Shown here: positions 53,347 through 60,688 of the stretch, piece after piece
Layout of the letters: each line of letters opens with the position of its first letter
Numbering within the stretch: position 1 is the first letter of the stretch
Assembly (NCBI RefSeq): GCF_003781945.1
Contig: NZ_RJJW01000011.1
Location: forward strand, 8,915 to 72,914
DNA length: 64,000 nucleotides
Origin: Halorubrum sp. CSM-61
Lineage (GTDB): Archaea > Halobacteriota > Halobacteria > Halobacteriales > Haloferacaceae
Reading direction: 5' to 3'
Position numbers and translations under genes: made by a program
The notes under the pieces: generated by a model
The model's input: only the letters and a program-made list of their open reading frames with translations
Told to the model about the DNA's origin: nothing
Databases searched by the model: none

Positions 53347-53372
53347 CCGACCATGGTCGGGTGGGATATTTG
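53347..53372 (+). promoter_or_regulatory. Operator candidate and TATA element of aldehyde dehydrogenase gene
   Basis: The perfect palindrome CCGACCATGGTCGG (53347-53360) is followed by GTGGG and then a TATA-like gatatttgg (53365-53373). The ATG at 53398 is about 28 bases from it. The same 19-base block, with two substitutions, precedes livJ at 46771-46753 in the same orientation relative to the gene. Confidence 0.65.
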
Positions 53373-53397
53373 GGCGTGGCGGCGGTAATCTCCGCCC

Positions 53398-54918
53398 ATG
53401 TCGGACCCGTATCAACACTACATCGACGGCGAGTGGGTCTCGGGCGCGGGCTCGGAGACCTTCGAGAGCGAGAACCCGGCGACCGGCGAGACCCTCGGCG
53501 AGTTTCGACAGGGAACGCCCGAAGACGCCGAGTCGGCGGTCGAGGCCGCCGACGAGGCGTTCGAGGAGTGGCGCGAGCTCTCCCGGATCCAGCGCGCGGA
53601 GTACCTCTGGGACGTGTACCACGAGCTCCGGGAGCGAACCGACGAGCTCGGCGAGATCGTGACGAAGGAGTGCGGCAAGGAGATCTCGGAGGGGAAGGCC
53701 GACGTGGTCGAGGCGGCGCACATGGTCGAGTGGGCCGCCGGCGACGCCCGCCACCCGAAGGGCGACATCGTCCCCTCGGAGATCCCGGCGAAGGACGCGT
53801 ACATGCGCCGGAAGCCGCGCGGCGTCACCGGCTGTATCACCCCGTGGAACTTCCCGGTCGCGATCCCCTACTGGCACATGGCCATCGCGCTGGTCGAGGG
53901 CAACACCGTCGTGTTCAAGCCGGCCGAGCAGACCCCGTGGTGCGCCCAGATCATCGCGGAGATGTTCGACGACGCCGGCATCCCCGACGGCGTGTTCAAC
54001 ATGGTTCAGGGGTTCGGCGACGCCGGCAACGCGATCGTCGAGCACGAGGACGTGGAGACGGTCCTCTTCACCGGCTCCGCCGAGGTCGGCCACCACATCC
54101 AGGAGAAGCTCGGCGGCGTCCCCGGCAAGCGCGTCGCCTGCGAGATGGGCGGCAAGAACGCGGTCGTCGTCACCGAGGAGGCCGACCTCGACACCGCGGT
54201 CCACTCCGCCGTGATGTCCTCCTTCAAGACGACCGGCCAGCGCTGCGTCTCCTCCGAGCGCCTGATCGTTCACACCGACGTGTACGACGAGTTCAAAGAG
54301 CGGTTCGTCGAGGTCGCCGAGGACGTCGCCGTCGGCGACCCCCTCCGAGAGGACACGTTCATGGGTCCGCTCATCGAGGGCGAGCACTTCGAGAAGGTCT
54401 CGGAGTACAACCGGCTCGCCCGCGACGAGGGCGTGAACGTGCTCGTCGACCGGACCGAGCTCGACGACGACGAGGTCCCCGACGGCCACGAGGACGGCCA
54501 CTGGATCGGCCCGTTCGTCTACGAGGCCGACCCCGACGAGGACCTTCGGTGTACCCACGAGGAGGTGTTCGGGCCGCACGTCGCCCTGCTCGAATACGAC
54601 GGCGACATCGAGCGCGCGGTCGAGATCCAGAACGACACCGACTACGGGCTCGCCGGCGCCGTCGTCTCGGAGGACTACCGGCAGATCAACTACTACCGCG
54701 ACCGCGCCGAGCTCGGGCTGGCGTACGGCAACCTCCCCTGTATCGGCGCGGAGGTCCAGCTCCCGTTCGGGGGCGTCAAGAAGTCCGGGAACGGCTACCC
54801 CTCGGCCCGCGAGGCCATCGAGGCGGTCACCGACCGCACCGCGTGGACCCTGAACAACTCGAAGGAGATCGAGATGGCGCAGGGGCTCTCCGCGGACATC
54901 AAGACGAAGGACGACTAG
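53398..54918 (+). CDS. Aldehyde dehydrogenase
   Basis: A 506-residue NAD(P)-dependent enzyme. Catalytic residues are visible: Asn151 in ITPWNFPVAIPYWHM, Glu249 in VACEMGGKNAVVVTEE and the nucleophile Cys283 in TTGQRCVSSERL. The cofactor loop is FTGSAEVGHHIQEKL. Length and the sequence around EVFGPHVALLEYDGDIERAV fit semialdehyde/aminoaldehyde or pyrroline-carboxylate-type enzymes; haloarchaeal homologs are often labelled 1-pyrroline-5-carboxylate dehydrogenase. With proline dehydrogenase nearby, that is possible but not shown. It is controlled from the divergent promoter at 53309-53397. Confidence 0.9.
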   Translation: MSDPYQHYIDGEWVSGAGSETFESENPATGETLGEFRQGTPEDAESAVEAADEAFEEWRELSRIQRAEYLWDVYHELRERTDELGEIVTKECGKEISEGKADVVEAAHMVEWAAGDARHPKGDIVPSEIPAKDAYMRRKPRGVTGCITPWNFPVAIPYWHMAIALVEGNTVVFKPAEQTPWCAQIIAEMFDDAGIPDGVFNMVQGFGDAGNAIVEHEDVETVLFTGSAEVGHHIQEKLGGVPGKRVACEMGGKNAVVVTEEADLDTAVHSAVMSSFKTTGQRCVSSERLIVHTDVYDEFKERFVEVAEDVAVGDPLREDTFMGPLIEGEHFEKVSEYNRLARDEGVNVLVDRTELDDDEVPDGHEDGHWIGPFVYEADPDEDLRCTHEEVFGPHVALLEYDGDIERAVEIQNDTDYGLAGAVVSEDYRQINYYRDRAELGLAYGNLPCIGAEVQLPFGGVKKSGNGYPSAREAIEAVTDRTAWTLNNSKEIEMAQGLSADIKTKDD

Positions 54919-54934
54919 CCGCCGCGGCCGGCTT

Positions 54935-55846
54935 CTAATCTCTTTTCCGAAACGCTTCGAGGACCTCGAGCGCCGCGGCCGGCGACGCCGCCGCCGTCAG
55001 CTCGCCGCTCGCGACGATCCGCTTTCGGGGGCGTCCCACCGGCTGCGAGACCGACTCCGTCTCGAGGAGGTCGGCCTCGGCGAGCTCCCGTTTGACCCGC
55101 GTGAACGTCGCCGAGCTCCCGAGGCCCGCGTCCTCGCAGGCGCGCCGCAGGTCGCGGTCGAGCGCGCCGCGGCGCGCGCCGGCGGCGTACGTCCGAAGAC
55201 GCGCCCCGGCGCGGTCGAGGGGCTTGGAGGCCGGCGATCCGTCCTCGTCGGCGGCGTCGAGCAGCCGCACGGCCTCGTCCGCGACCTCACCTCCGCACCG
55301 CTCCCGGAGCGCCCCGTACAGCCGGTGGCGGCTCGGCGTGCGGAGCCGCACCGCTTCCGCGTCGGCGACGAGGGCGTCGTAGCGCTCGCGGAGCGTCGGG
55401 TCGCTACCGATTCGGCACCACCGGTCCTCCCCATCGTCGCGGCCGTCCGCCGCCACGAGCACGTAGCCGTCAGACCGCCCCGCGATCACGGCGTTCGGCT
55501 GGCGCTCCGCGAGCGTCCGGAGGTCCCAGACGCCCGCTTCCGCGAGCGCCGCGAGCCGGCTGGCCGGGCGGAACCGGTCGGTGAGCGCGGCGACCGCCCC
55601 GTCCCTCGCCAGCACCGCGAGCGTCGGGAGGTCGGCGGCGGACGAGAGCGGGTCGCGCTCAGCGCTCGCAACCGAACGCAACGCGTCGAGATCCGGGTCG
55701 ACCGCGGCGGGCGCGGCGTCGCGGTAGGCCGCGACGAGCGCCGCCAGAAGCGCCGGGTCGGGATCGACGACGATCGGGTCCGCGAGCGATCCGATCGAGG
55801 CCTCCCCGTCCGCCAGCGGGGGGGTCGGAGACGAGGGAGTCGTCAC
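54935..55846 (-). CDS. TbsP-like haloarchaeal transcriptional regulator
   Basis: A 303-residue soluble protein. The N-terminal 180 residues (SLADPIVVDPDPALLAALVA and onward, with VIAGRSDGYVLVAADGRDDG) form an alpha/beta module. The C-terminal part has a winged helix near 220-285: DLRRACEDAGLGSSATFTRV, then KRELAEADLLETESVSQP and the basic wing VGRPRKRIVASGEL. This resembles the DUF5821/TbsP regulators linked to central-carbon control with TrmB in Haloferax. The name is a memory-based suggestion. It converges on the aldehyde dehydrogenase gene, 16 bases away. Confidence 0.6.
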   Translation of the reverse strand: MTTPSSPTPPLADGEASIGSLADPIVVDPDPALLAALVAAYRDAAPAAVDPDLDALRSVASAERDPLSSAADLPTLAVLARDGAVAALTDRFRPASRLAALAEAGVWDLRTLAERQPNAVIAGRSDGYVLVAADGRDDGEDRWCRIGSDPTLRERYDALVADAEAVRLRTPSRHRLYGALRERCGGEVADEAVRLLDAADEDGSPASKPLDRAGARLRTYAAGARRGALDRDLRRACEDAGLGSSATFTRVKRELAEADLLETESVSQPVGRPRKRIVASGELTAAASPAAALEVLEAFRKRD

Positions 55847-55929
55847 TGCACGGAGTCACCGGCGCGGGCGAAATAAGCGTGGTGACAACCGGCGGAAGCC
55901 GCCGGCGGTCGGTCGGCCTTACCTCGCGG

Positions 55930-56241
55930 TCAGGCCACCCGTACGCGGGTGACGTGGCCGCCGCAGCCGCACTGCTCGACGTACTCGGGGTCGAGGCCGT
56001 ACTCCCGCTCGATCGGGTCGTAGAGGAACTCCTCGGGGTGGCCGAGGTCCCCGTGCGTGACCAGGTTGACGTGGTTGCCCGGCGTCGTGTGGTCGATGGC
56101 GACCAGCGCGTCGCGGACCGCCAGCTCCGGGTCGTCCGCGTACTTCGGCTTCTCGAGGTTCGCCGACCAGGAGTTGTCGTGGACCTCGTCGGTGATCGGT
56201 TCGGCGGTCTCGTCGTGGTCGTGGTGGTCTGTTTCGCTCAT
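55930..56241 (-). CDS. CGCGG-type radical-SAM-modified RiPP precursor
   Basis: A 103-residue small protein from ATG 56241. It begins with a His/Asp-rich leader (SETDHHDHDETAEPITDE), continues NSWSANLEKPKYADDPELAV, and ends YVEQCGCGGHVTRVRVA, with the CGCGG motif in the last 15 residues. That ending and the DHTTPGNHVNLVTHGDLGHP core match the haloarchaeal family described as CGCGG putative rSAM-modified RiPP proteins. No radical SAM maturase lies in the window. The start overlaps the stop of the upstream HTH regulator by four bases, so both are made from one transcript, near halocyanin and DUF2249 genes. Confidence 0.75.
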   Translation of the reverse strand: MSETDHHDHDETAEPITDEVHDNSWSANLEKPKYADDPELAVRDALVAIDHTTPGNHVNLVTHGDLGHPEEFLYDPIEREYGLDPEYVEQCGCGGHVTRVRVA

Positions 56242-57020
56242 GAGTGGTACGTCGGACGGCTCGGAGCCGGTTCCGCGTCGGCCTCGGCGTCGGTGTTCGG
56301 GTCGGATTCCGCGTCTGCGTCGGCCTCGTCGCCGGCGTCCGTCTCGGCCGCCGCGTCGCCGGCCCCGTTCGCTTCGTCCTCGAGCGGGCGGTTCGGGAGG
56401 TCGTCGACGAACTCGCGCACCACGGTCCGCTGGACCCGCTGGAGCGTCTCGCTGCACGTCGATTTCGCGATCCCGACGTGGTCGGCGACCTCGGTCAGCG
56501 TGGACCGACGCGGCACGTCGTAGTACCCCAGCTCCACGGCCGCGAGCAGGAGCTCCTGCTGGCGGTCCGTCAGCAGCCGGACCGGGTCGACGCGCTGCCG
56601 GACGCGCTCGACCTCGTAGTCGAGTCCGAGCTCGTCGAACCGCTCCCCGAGGGCGGCGACGCGCTCGTGCTCGCCGGTGACGTCGACCTCAGCCACGCCG
56701 TTCTCGATGTCGAGCGGCATCTCGATCGGGAGCCCCGAGCGCTTCGCGGCGACCAGAAGCAGCGGGGCGCTCGTCTCGATCCGGACCGTCGCGACCCCCT
56801 CGCCCCGCGCCATCACCGACACCTTCGAGAGCGCCACGTGGTCGCGCATCGCCGCGAGGACCGCGTCGACGTCGCGGGCCGTCAGTCTGATGAGCGCGAA
56901 GCCGGCGCCCTCGTCCGGTACTGCGGTGAGCACGCGGAACCCGGCGTCCGGGAAATCGCGCGACACGTCGGCTATCCACGGTCCGTCGGGCAGGTCGACC
57001 AGGAGGCGTGCCTGTGGCAT
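56238..57020 (-). CDS. Bat-type HTH regulator coupled to the RiPP precursor
   Basis: A 260-residue regulator. Residues 1-155 are a sensor module (LLVDLPDGPWIADVSRDFPD, then LIRLTARDVDAVLAAMRDHV). The HTH_10 domain is at about 160-215: LLTDRQQELLLAAVELGYYD, then VPRRSTLTEVADHVGIAKST and CSETLQRVQRTVVREFV. The last 40 residues are low-complexity acidic. Such regulators are found beside nirK, halocyanin and DUF2249 genes in haloarchaea. The ATGA overlap with the CGCGG gene suggests it controls or responds to that product. Its sensor has no Cys pair, unlike a metal- or redox-thiol sensor. Confidence 0.85.
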   Translation of the reverse strand: MPQARLLVDLPDGPWIADVSRDFPDAGFRVLTAVPDEGAGFALIRLTARDVDAVLAAMRDHVALSKVSVMARGEGVATVRIETSAPLLLVAAKRSGLPIEMPLDIENGVAEVDVTGEHERVAALGERFDELGLDYEVERVRQRVDPVRLLTDRQQELLLAAVELGYYDVPRRSTLTEVADHVGIAKSTCSETLQRVQRTVVREFVDDLPNRPLEDEANGAGDAAAETDAGDEADADAESDPNTDAEADAEPAPSRPTYHS

Positions 57021-57106
57021 GGGTGATCAGTGGGTGGGGTCGGGGGTCGTCATCGGTGTGCGGTCGGTACGGGTTCGAGCCGATCGGCTTCGTCGGAGCG
57101 TTCGCG

Positions 57107-57652
57107 TTACTCCACGTAGACGGCGCCCTTCATGCCGACCGCCTCGTGGGGCGTGCAGACGTAGGTGTAGGTGCCGGCCTCCTCGAAGGTGTGCTCGAAG
57201 GTGTGACCCTCCTCGCCGACGGTGTCGCTCTCGAAGGAACCGTCCTCGGCCGCGACGTTGTGGTCGCCGCCCTGTCCGGTCCACTCCCAGACGACGGTCG
57301 TGCCGGACGAGACCGCCACCGCGGCCGGGGCGAAGGTGAGTCCGTCGTTGGCGCCGACCTCGACGGTCACCTCGTCGGCGTCCCGCATGTCGACGGTGCC
57401 GTCGTAGTTGCTCACGTCGTCGAGGAACCCGTCGTAGTTCGGCTCCTCGTCGAGGGTCTCGCCCCCGCCGCTGCCGCCGTCGGAACCGTCCGAACCGTCC
57501 GAGCCGTCCGAGCCGTCCGAGCCGTCCGAACCGTCCGAGCCGTCCGAGCCGTCGCCGCCGCTTCCGCCGCCACAGCCGGCCAGCGCGACGGTGGCGCCGA
57601 CGGCAGCAGTCGTCTGAACGAACGTCCGCCGGTCGAGTGTGCGTCGGGTCAT
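57107..57652 (-). CDS. Halocyanin-type blue copper lipoprotein
   Basis: A 181-residue exported protein. The signal LDRRTFVQTTAAVGATVALA with GC is a Tat lipobox. A GSDGSD linker of about 35 residues is followed by a plastocyanin-like domain. Copper ligands are His in GGDHNVAAEDGS and Cys, His and Met in TYVCTPHEAVGMKGAVYV, all in the type-1 order. It carries electrons at the outer membrane face, for example to nitrite reductase or a terminal oxidase. It has its own promoter (TATA and palindrome at 57720-57746). No reductase gene is in the window. Confidence 0.9.
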   Translation of the reverse strand: MTRRTLDRRTFVQTTAAVGATVALAGCGGGSGGDGSDGSDGSDGSDGSDGSDGSDGSDGGSGGGETLDEEPNYDGFLDDVSNYDGTVDMRDADEVTVEVGANDGLTFAPAAVAVSSGTTVVWEWTGQGGDHNVAAEDGSFESDTVGEEGHTFEHTFEEAGTYTYVCTPHEAVGMKGAVYVE

Positions 57653-57719
57653 TGCAACTCGACGTAGGGGAGTAGGGGGAATACCTTCGGCGGGGATTCC
57701 CGGATCGTAGGGGCGCGAA

Positions 57720-57746
57720 CCGAACTGTTCGGCTCGAAGTATAAAA
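57720..57746 (-). promoter_or_regulatory. Halocyanin promoter with palindrome
   Basis: On the reverse strand a TATA box (cttttatac, 57746-57738) is followed by the palindrome CCGAACAGTTCGG (57732-57720). This places the palindrome near the transcription start, as for a repressor. The ATG at 57652 is about 68 bases further, so a leader is implied. The half-sites CGAAC/GTTCG are those of the site at 58911, but with one spacer base instead of two. Confidence 0.55.
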
Positions 57747-57790
57747 GGGACGGCGGCGGTCGCGCCGCGTTCGCCTCCGCCTCCTCGTCT

Positions 57791-58012
57791 TCACTCCCGC
57801 TCGATCGTGACGTGCCACTCACCGTCGTCGACTCGCTCGGTCTCGTAGTCGAACCCGCGGTCGGCCAGCACGTCGTAGAGCGGTTCCGGCTCGAAGCCGT
57901 TGACGAGGAGCAGGGACTCGTCCGGACCGAGGTCGTCGAGCGCGTCGCTGATGACCGGGAAGGGCGGGTCGTCTCGGTCCCGCACGTCGAGGACGGTGTC
58001 GGTCTGTGTCAT
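57791..58012 (-). CDS. Small DUF2249 protein
   Basis: A 73-residue protein consisting of just one DUF2249 domain: TVLDVRDRDDPPFPVISDAL, then GPDESLLLVNGFEPEPLYDV and the terminal strand GEWHVTIERE. The family fold is TusA/SirA-like. In haloarchaea these proteins cluster with nitrite reductase, halocyanin and haem-copper oxidase genes. It is the last gene of the minus-strand set beginning at 58872, and is separated from the frameshifted gene by 68 bases. Confidence 0.82.
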   Translation of the reverse strand: MTQTDTVLDVRDRDDPPFPVISDALDDLGPDESLLLVNGFEPEPLYDVLADRGFDYETERVDDGEWHVTIERE

Positions 58013-58080
58013 CGGTTCGCCCGTACGACCGCTCTCCGCATGGCCGTTGGCGGGAACATGTTCGACCGGAGGCGACTCGA

Positions 58081-58564
58081 TCAGAACGGAGCCGGCGAAT
58101 CGGAGGCCGAGTCGTCGTCGCTCGCGGGGCCGCCGCGGTCGCTCGGAGCGACGCCCCCGCCCGCGAGGCCGTGTCCTCCCGACGGCTCCGGTTCGATCTC
58201 GCCGGTCTCCAGCTTCGCGAGCCGCTCGTTGACGGCGTCGCTCCCGTCGAGCGAGGCGTCGACGCGGAGGCGGACCAGTTCGTAGCCGTGGGTGTCGACC
58301 GCGTCGAACGCGCGGAACGCCCCCACCGCGAGCGGCTCGGCCTGCGGGCAGAAGGCGGTCGAGCCGCGCGAGGTTGTAGCCGAACGTGGCGTCGTACACG
58401 CCGTGCTCCTCGAAGGCGTCCGCCGCGGTCCGGTGGAGCGCGACGTGGTCGCGCCCGTCGAGCACGTCGTGGTCCGGGAGGAAGGCGCCGGGCTCGGGGA
58501 CGTTCTCGGGGACGAACGCGTCGGCCGGGTCGAACTGGGGCTCGGAGCCGCCGAGGAAGCTCAT
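58081..58564 (-). pseudogene. Frameshifted cytoplasmic protein of the DUF2249 cluster
   Basis: Two overlapping frames make one protein of about 160 residues. The first gives MSFLGGSEPQFDPADAFVPE to YNLARLDRLLP. The second continues QAEPLAVGAFRAFDAVDTHG to RLAKLETGEIEPEPSGG. A single extra base in the GGG run at 58346-58348 (plus strand) separates them: removing one G restores a continuous frame, and 484 bases is one more than a multiple of three. It may be a true inactivating mutation, programmed slippage or a sequencing error. Its start overlaps the stop of the upstream DUF2249 gene (58561-58564). Function unknown. Confidence 0.75.
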
Positions 58565-58872
58565 CGGTCGCCTCCCTCGGCGGTCTCGTCGCTCTCGGCG
58601 GCATCGCCCTCCGCCCTCCAGATCGCCGTGACGACCGCGTCGTCGGTCTCGACCGTCTCGCGGGCGTAGCCGCGGTCGTCGAGCTTCGGGTAGAGGAACT
58701 GCGGCGCGCGGTCGTTGCGCTGGACGAGCACGGTCTCGTCGGGGAGGTCGGCGAGCAGTTCCAGCGTTTGCCGGAGCGGCTCCGGCGGCCCGAGTTCCCG
58801 GACGTCGAGCGTCTCGACGGGGCGGTCCGCCGGCGCGTCCGTGCGTTCGATCGCGGTCGTTTCCAGCTCCAT
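58561..58872 (-). CDS. DUF2249 protein, first gene of the cluster operon
   Basis: A 103-residue protein. A short N-terminus (MELETTAIERTDAPADRP) precedes the DUF2249 domain: VETLDVRELGPPEPLRQTLE, then DETVLVQRNDRAPQFLYPKL and AVVTAIWRAEGD. It may bind or pass sulfur or metal, by analogy with the TusA-like fold, but the catalytic Cys of TusA is absent. The palindrome CGAACGTGTTCG lies 39 bases before the start. Confidence 0.82.
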   Translation of the reverse strand: MELETTAIERTDAPADRPVETLDVRELGPPEPLRQTLELLADLPDETVLVQRNDRAPQFLYPKLDDRGYARETVETDDAVVTAIWRAEGDAAESDETAEGGDR

Positions 58873-58910
58873 ACGCGTCGATCGGGTCCCCGTCCCCGCG
58901 TAGTTTGTTC

Positions 58911-58922
58911 CGAACGTGTTCG
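58911..58922. promoter_or_regulatory. Palindromic operator candidate upstream of DUF2249 operon
   Basis: CGAACGTGTTCG, extended to CCGAACGTGTTCGG at 58910-58923, lies 39 bases before the DUF2249 ATG (58872) and 18 bases before the GTG of the divergent remnant at 58940. No strong TATA box is seen toward the DUF2249 gene, which fits an activator-dependent promoter. Confidence 0.6.
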
Positions 58923-58939
58923 GGGTAGTCGTCGCCCCG

Positions 58940-59231
58940 GTGAACGTGCCCGCCGACCGCGATCCCGCTTCGTCACTTCCTCGTCGCGTTGGCGTTCCTC
59001 GTCGCCGGCGGAGCGCTCGCGCTCCTCCGCGCCGCGGGGGCGGCGGGAACGGGTCCGGGCCTCGGCGGGATCGCGGTCGCGCACCCGCTGTTCGCCGGCA
59101 ACATGATCGGCACCGTGATCCGACACGGCGGCTCCGAGATGCTCCGGAAGTCCGGGCCCGGTTCGGAGTCGGGGCCGGCGTTGGGATCGACGGCAGAGGC
59201 CTCGGAACCGTCGGACGCCTCGGAGCGGTGA
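58940..59231 (+). pseudogene. Truncated multi-helix membrane protein remnant (NnrS/oxidase-I-like N-terminus)
   Basis: From GTG 58940 the frame reads VNVPADR and, after a one-base correction near 58961, continues IPLRHFLVALAFLVAGGALA, then GIAVAHPLFAGNMIGTVIRH. This recalls the first helices of the haloarchaeal NnrS-like or oxidase-subunit-I-like membrane proteins found beside nirK and DUF2249 genes, which normally go on for several hundred residues (AHxHLLLAGW). Here the sequence breaks after one or two helices into GSESGPALGS low-complexity and stops. Homology is a moderate guess; the loss of the rest is clear. Confidence 0.45.
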
Positions 59232-59305
59232 ACGCGGCCGACGCCGACTTCCTTGCGGTTCTCCCCGCCGAAACGCCCATCCGGAACCGGCCCGAACGAC
59301 CGACG

Positions 59306-59776
59306 ATGGCCGACCCCGTGCGCGGCGAGGTTCCGGAGGTCGAGGACGGCCCGGAGTACGACCTCGACTTCCGGGAGCACCCCGATCGGTACCGACACAC
59401 GCCCGACGAGCGCGGCGCGTTCAAGATCGATCCGTACAAGGGAGAACTCCTTCCGCTGTGGGGGATCGCCACCCTGTCCGACGGGGAGGAGGGCGCCGAG
59501 GCGATCCACGAGCGGTACCGCGAGTACCGCGAGAGCGCCGACGCCGTCGGGATGGACATGGCCCGCAAGTACCTCCAGATGGGGTGGACCCGGGCGATGC
59601 GCTACGCCAAGTACCCCGGCGGTGAAAAGTACGGAACCGTCGACGGCGAGCGCGTCGAGCGCGAGCCCCGAGAGTGGTACGACGAGGAGAAACGGGAGAT
59701 CGCTCTCGTTTATAAGCGACACCTCGATCGAGTGCGGGCGGACGAGGCGTACGAGCGCGCGATCGACCGGCTCTAA
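59306..59776 (+). CDS. DUF4385 family protein
   Basis: A 156-residue soluble protein from ATG 59306. Recognised blocks are YDLDFREHPDRYRHTPDERG, AFKIDPYKGELLPLWGIATL, GMDMARKYLQMGWTRAMRYA and KYPGGEKYGTVDGERV, which match the DUF4385 pattern with its Asp-Phe-Arg start and MARK-LQMG helix. The activity is unknown. It is transcribed alone and converges on the ZIP-type transporter gene, 39 bases away. An upstream open frame to 58916 is not coding. Confidence 0.85.
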   Translation: MADPVRGEVPEVEDGPEYDLDFREHPDRYRHTPDERGAFKIDPYKGELLPLWGIATLSDGEEGAEAIHERYREYRESADAVGMDMARKYLQMGWTRAMRYAKYPGGEKYGTVDGERVEREPREWYDEEKREIALVYKRHLDRVRADEAYERAIDRL

Positions 59777-59815
59777 CGGTTCCGAAGAGGATCGTCCGAT
59801 GCGGTTCGCAGGGCC

Positions 59816-60532
59816 TCAGTGGAACATGTCGAGGAGGAATATCGCGAGGAACCCGACGAAAAACAGCGTCGTCGACACCGGCGTCTCGGGGACCTTCCCG
59901 GCCTTGACGAGGAGTTCCTCGGTGACGAGATACAGCAGCGCGGCGGACCCGAAGGCGAGGATGAGCGCGATCGGGGCGCCCGTCACGCCGCCCAGCGCGA
60001 GCACGCTGACCGTCACCCCCGACGCGAGGAGCAGTCCGAACACCGCCGGGACCGCGAGCTTCCGAGCCACGCCCATGTCCTTCGGGAGCGCGACGACGCC
60101 GGCAACGCCAAGGAAGAGCACCTCGATCGCCAGCGCCACGGCGATGATGATTCCGGTGCCGGGGTTGTCGAGGAACGAGACCCCGATCAGGACCCCGTCG
60201 ATCGTCATGTCGATACCGACGATGATGAGGAGCCCGGCCGCGCTCGCGTACTTGCCGCCGATGTTTCGCTTGTCGATGGTCTTGCTCAGCCGGTGGATCC
60301 CGAGCATCGTCGCGACCCCGATGGCGAACCCGAGGACGACTATCAGCGGCGCTCGTTCGTGCACGTCCGGCAGCAACTCGGCGGCGACCGCGGCGGTGAC
60401 CACCCCGGCCGCGAAGTGTTGAACGTTGCTCTCCATCTGCGGGCCGGGAGGACGATAGACGGCGATCACGCCGCCGAGCAAGCCGGCGACGACCGCGAGC
60501 GCCGTGTACGACAGCGCCTGGGCTAACACCAT
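59816..60532 (-). CDS. ZIP-type metal transporter, haloarchaeal variant
   Basis: A 238-residue membrane protein with about eight helices, from ATG 60532. QHFAAGVVTAAVAAELLPDV resembles the ZIP helix with the conserved His. In the place of the canonical HNFPEG helix there is GIDMTIDGVLIGVSF, with two Asp residues, and the partner helix has AIEVLFLGVAG with Glu. A divalent metal is the likely substrate, but the His-to-Asp change makes the ion uncertain. The open frame above 60532 adds only a Cys-rich stretch with no support. Confidence 0.75.
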   Translation of the reverse strand: MVLAQALSYTALAVVAGLLGGVIAVYRPPGPQMESNVQHFAAGVVTAAVAAELLPDVHERAPLIVVLGFAIGVATMLGIHRLSKTIDKRNIGGKYASAAGLLIIVGIDMTIDGVLIGVSFLDNPGTGIIIAVALAIEVLFLGVAGVVALPKDMGVARKLAVPAVFGLLLASGVTVSVLALGGVTGAPIALILAFGSAALLYLVTEELLVKAGKVPETPVSTTLFFVGFLAIFLLDMFH

Positions 60533-60688
60533 ACGGGTCGAATCCTCGCCGAAGCAACAAGAGTGTTGCCAGGACGGTTCGGCAGACACCCTCCAGAACC
60601 GACGCGTCGGAGTCGCTCTCCGGGTCGTCCTCGACGCTCGACCGGATCCGATGGAACGCTTAAGTGTGGTCTCGCCGGAGTAGGGGCC

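Noticed and set aside
57460..57545. Repeated ccgtccga units in the halocyanin gene
   Set aside because: They encode the GSD lipoprotein linker, a common haloarchaeal low-complexity spacer, not a separate element.
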